Shown: positions 7,140 through 8,007 of the stretch, piece after piece
How the letters are laid out: each line of letters starts with the position of its first letter
How positions within the stretch are numbered: position 1 is the stretch's first letter
Assembly: GCA_025355485.1 (NCBI GenBank)
Contig: JANXZP010000133.1
Location: 1 to 8,007, forward strand
Reading direction: 5' to 3'
DNA from: Pseudomonadota bacterium
GTDB lineage: Bacteria > Pseudomonadota > Gammaproteobacteria > Xanthomonadales > Xanthomonadaceae
Length of the DNA stretch: 8,007 nt
Program-made: the position numbers and the translations under genes
Notes under the pieces: generated by a model
Database searches by the model: none
The model's input: the letters and a program-made list of their open reading frames with translations, nothing else
Told to the model about the DNA's origin: nothing

Positions 7140-7385
7140 CTAACCCGACGCAGGTAAACCGGAGATTGGATCCACACCGTCAGCAGCGGCATCGGGCGCG
7201 GGCGATCCCAGGTCGGGATGCTCGCCGCGATGTATGCGCTGGAAGATTTCTTCGCGATGCACTGCCACGTCTTTCGGCGCAGTGATGCCAATACGTACCT
7301 GGTTGCCCTTCACGCCGAGCACGGTCACAGTCACCGAGTCGCCGATCATCAGGGTCTCGCCTACCCTGCGCGTCAAGATTAACAT
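7140..7385 (-). CDS. csrA: Carbon storage regulator CsrA
   Basis: CsrA is a small dimeric RNA-binding protein that binds GGA motifs in hairpin loops and leaders, mostly blocking translation. It controls carbon flux, motility, biofilm and virulence genes. The first 50 or so residues are nearly the E. coli protein: MLILTRRVGETLMIGD, VLGVKGNQVRIGI and VHREEI, including Leu4, Arg6, Arg7 and Arg44 of the RNA-binding face. It has 81 residues, against 61 in E. coli. The extra tail (from about residue 55) is rich in Pro, Ala, Gly and Asp and is probably disordered. The ATG has an excellent AAGGAG six bases upstream. It lies 160 bases after alaS, a common gammaproteobacterial arrangement. The leader hairpin suggests self-regulation. 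Confidence 0.97.
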   Translation of the reverse strand: MLILTRRVGETLMIGDSVTVTVLGVKGNQVRIGITAPKDVAVHREEIFQRIHRGEHPDLGSPAPDAAADGVDPISGLPASG

Positions 7386-7391
7386 CGTCTA

Positions 7392-7416
7392 CTCCTTCCC
7401 TGGCATCCATCCAGGG
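7392..7416 (-). promoter_or_regulatory. Putative CsrA-binding hairpin joined to the csrA Shine-Dalgarno
   Basis: In the leader, CCCTGG (7416-7411) pairs with CCAGGG (7403-7398) around the loop ATGGATG, which shows the ANGGA core. AAGGAG (7397-7392), the ribosome-binding site and a second GGA, follows directly. A dimer bridging the two would block ribosome entry, as known for E. coli csrA and glgC leaders. The structure is seen directly; binding is inferred. Confidence 0.65.
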
Positions 7417-7478
7417 CGTGCGCCTGACATCGCAAAGGTGCGACGGCGGTTGCCGACGCGGCCAGGTTGTTGGCCATG

Positions 7479-7507
7479 ATGGTATCGACCGCTTCGTTCA
7501 TGTGCAA
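7479..7507 (-). promoter_or_regulatory. Candidate sigma-70 promoter of csrA
   Basis: TTGCAC (7507-7502), a 17-base spacer and TACCAT (7484-7479) lie in the alaS-csrA gap. The -35 has good matches and the -10 is moderate. Transcription would begin near 7472 and leave a leader of about 87 bases containing the GGA hairpin. Read-through from alaS is also possible. Confidence 0.5.
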
Positions 7508-7545
7508 TGAAGGCTGCGGCAGGTCCTGCGCATGCGATGGTCGGG

Positions 7546-8007
7546 CTACGCGACGCGTTCGGCAACCCAGACAACGACGCCATCAAGAGCTGCACGCAAC
7601 GCCGGCCCGTCCTCCCCGCCGCCCTGCGCCAGATCGGCGCGTCCACCACCCTTGCCACCGATCTGCGCAGCGATGTGCGCGAGCAGGTCCCCGGCCTTGA
7701 TGCGTTCGAGTGCCCGGCCGTGCACACCCGCGATCAGTGTCGCGCGACCGTCCACGACCGAGGCCAGCACGATCACTGCGTCGCCAAGTTGCTGCTTGAG
7801 CTGGTCGACACTTTCGCGCAGGGCTTTCGCATCGACACCTTCGAGCCTCGCGGCGACGAGCTTCACATCGCCTACAGACTGTGCGGATGCGGCGAGATCG
7901 TTCGCAGCCCCCGCGTTCGCTTTTGCCTTCAACTGTTCGAGTTCGCGCTCGACCTTCTTCTGTCGCTCGATCAGCTGCCTCAACTTGTCTTCGGCATCGC
8001 CAACGCC
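7546..8007 (-). CDS. alaS: Alanyl-tRNA synthetase, C-terminal part only
   Basis: AlaRS charges tRNA-Ala. Only its last 153 residues lie here; the catalytic and editing domains are beyond the right edge. The frame is open to the window end, beginning GVGDAEDKLRQL. A charged, coiled-coil-like stretch (IERQKKVERELEQLKAK) precedes the C-Ala domain, which helps dimerisation and binds the tRNA elbow. The C-Ala signature is seen as GGKGGGRADLAQGGG, and the protein ends AALDGVVVWVAERVA, matching the family's usual end. The following gene is csrA, as in many gammaproteobacteria. Confidence 0.94.
   Translation of the reverse strand, partial: GVGDAEDKLRQLIERQKKVERELEQLKAKANAGAANDLAASAQSVGDVKLVAARLEGVDAKALRESVDQLKQQLGDAVIVLASVVDGRATLIAGVHGRALERIKAGDLLAHIAAQIGGKGGGRADLAQGGGEDGPALRAALDGVVVWVAERVA

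Overview
The window carries one block of genes, all transcribed from the minus strand. In transcription order (right to left) it reads: 3' end of alaS, csrA, tRNA-Ser(GCU), tRNA-Arg(ACG), tRNA-Pro(UGG), tRNA-Arg(UCU), tRNA-His(GUG), tRNA-Lys(CUU), tRNA-Leu(UAG), tig, clpP, clpX, and lon, which runs off the left edge. High GC, gammaproteobacterial-type proteins and the order alaS-csrA-tRNAs-tig-clpP-clpX-lon suggest a member of the Xanthomonadales/Lysobacterales. That placement is inferred from remembered synteny and protein style, not from a search.

Positions 1-5708 hold a protein quality-control cluster. Trigger factor (tig) receives nascent chains at the ribosome exit. ClpP and ClpX form the ClpXP protease, and Lon is the second major ATP-dependent protease. 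tig and clpP are 33 nt apart and probably cotranscribed. clpX has a possible extended -10 promoter. lon has a good match to a sigma-32 (heat-shock) promoter. The lon reading frame is broken by an apparent one-base deletion near 308-312, just before its proteolytic domain. Beyond the break the sequence is still excellent Lon, with catalytic Ser and Lys, so the lesion is either recent or a sequencing error.

Positions 5785-6577 hold six tRNA genes, all with encoded CCA. A C(UUCG)G hairpin terminator at 6471-6490 separates tRNA-Arg(ACG), which has its own sigma-70 promoter, from the tRNA-Pro to tRNA-Leu run. No terminator is visible between tRNA-Leu and tig. tRNA-His has a U-U mismatch in the acceptor stem.

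Positions 6578-6939 hold no convincing gene. They contain the tRNA-Arg(ACG) promoter, a hairpin-rich segment that looks like a dispersed intergenic repeat, and one arm of a perfect 33-bp inverted repeat. The other arm lies in the 3' end of tRNA-Ser(GCU), and the repeat is centred on that gene's terminator. This is the least ordinary part of the window.

Positions 6940-8007 hold tRNA-Ser, csrA with a slightly long C-terminus, and the C-terminal domain of alanyl-tRNA synthetase. The csrA leader has a GGA-loop hairpin abutting a strong Shine-Dalgarno sequence, as expected for CsrA self-repression. No undescribed multi-gene system is visible. The notable points are the lon frameshift, the tRNA-Ser inverted repeat with its neighbouring segment, and the regulatory sites.
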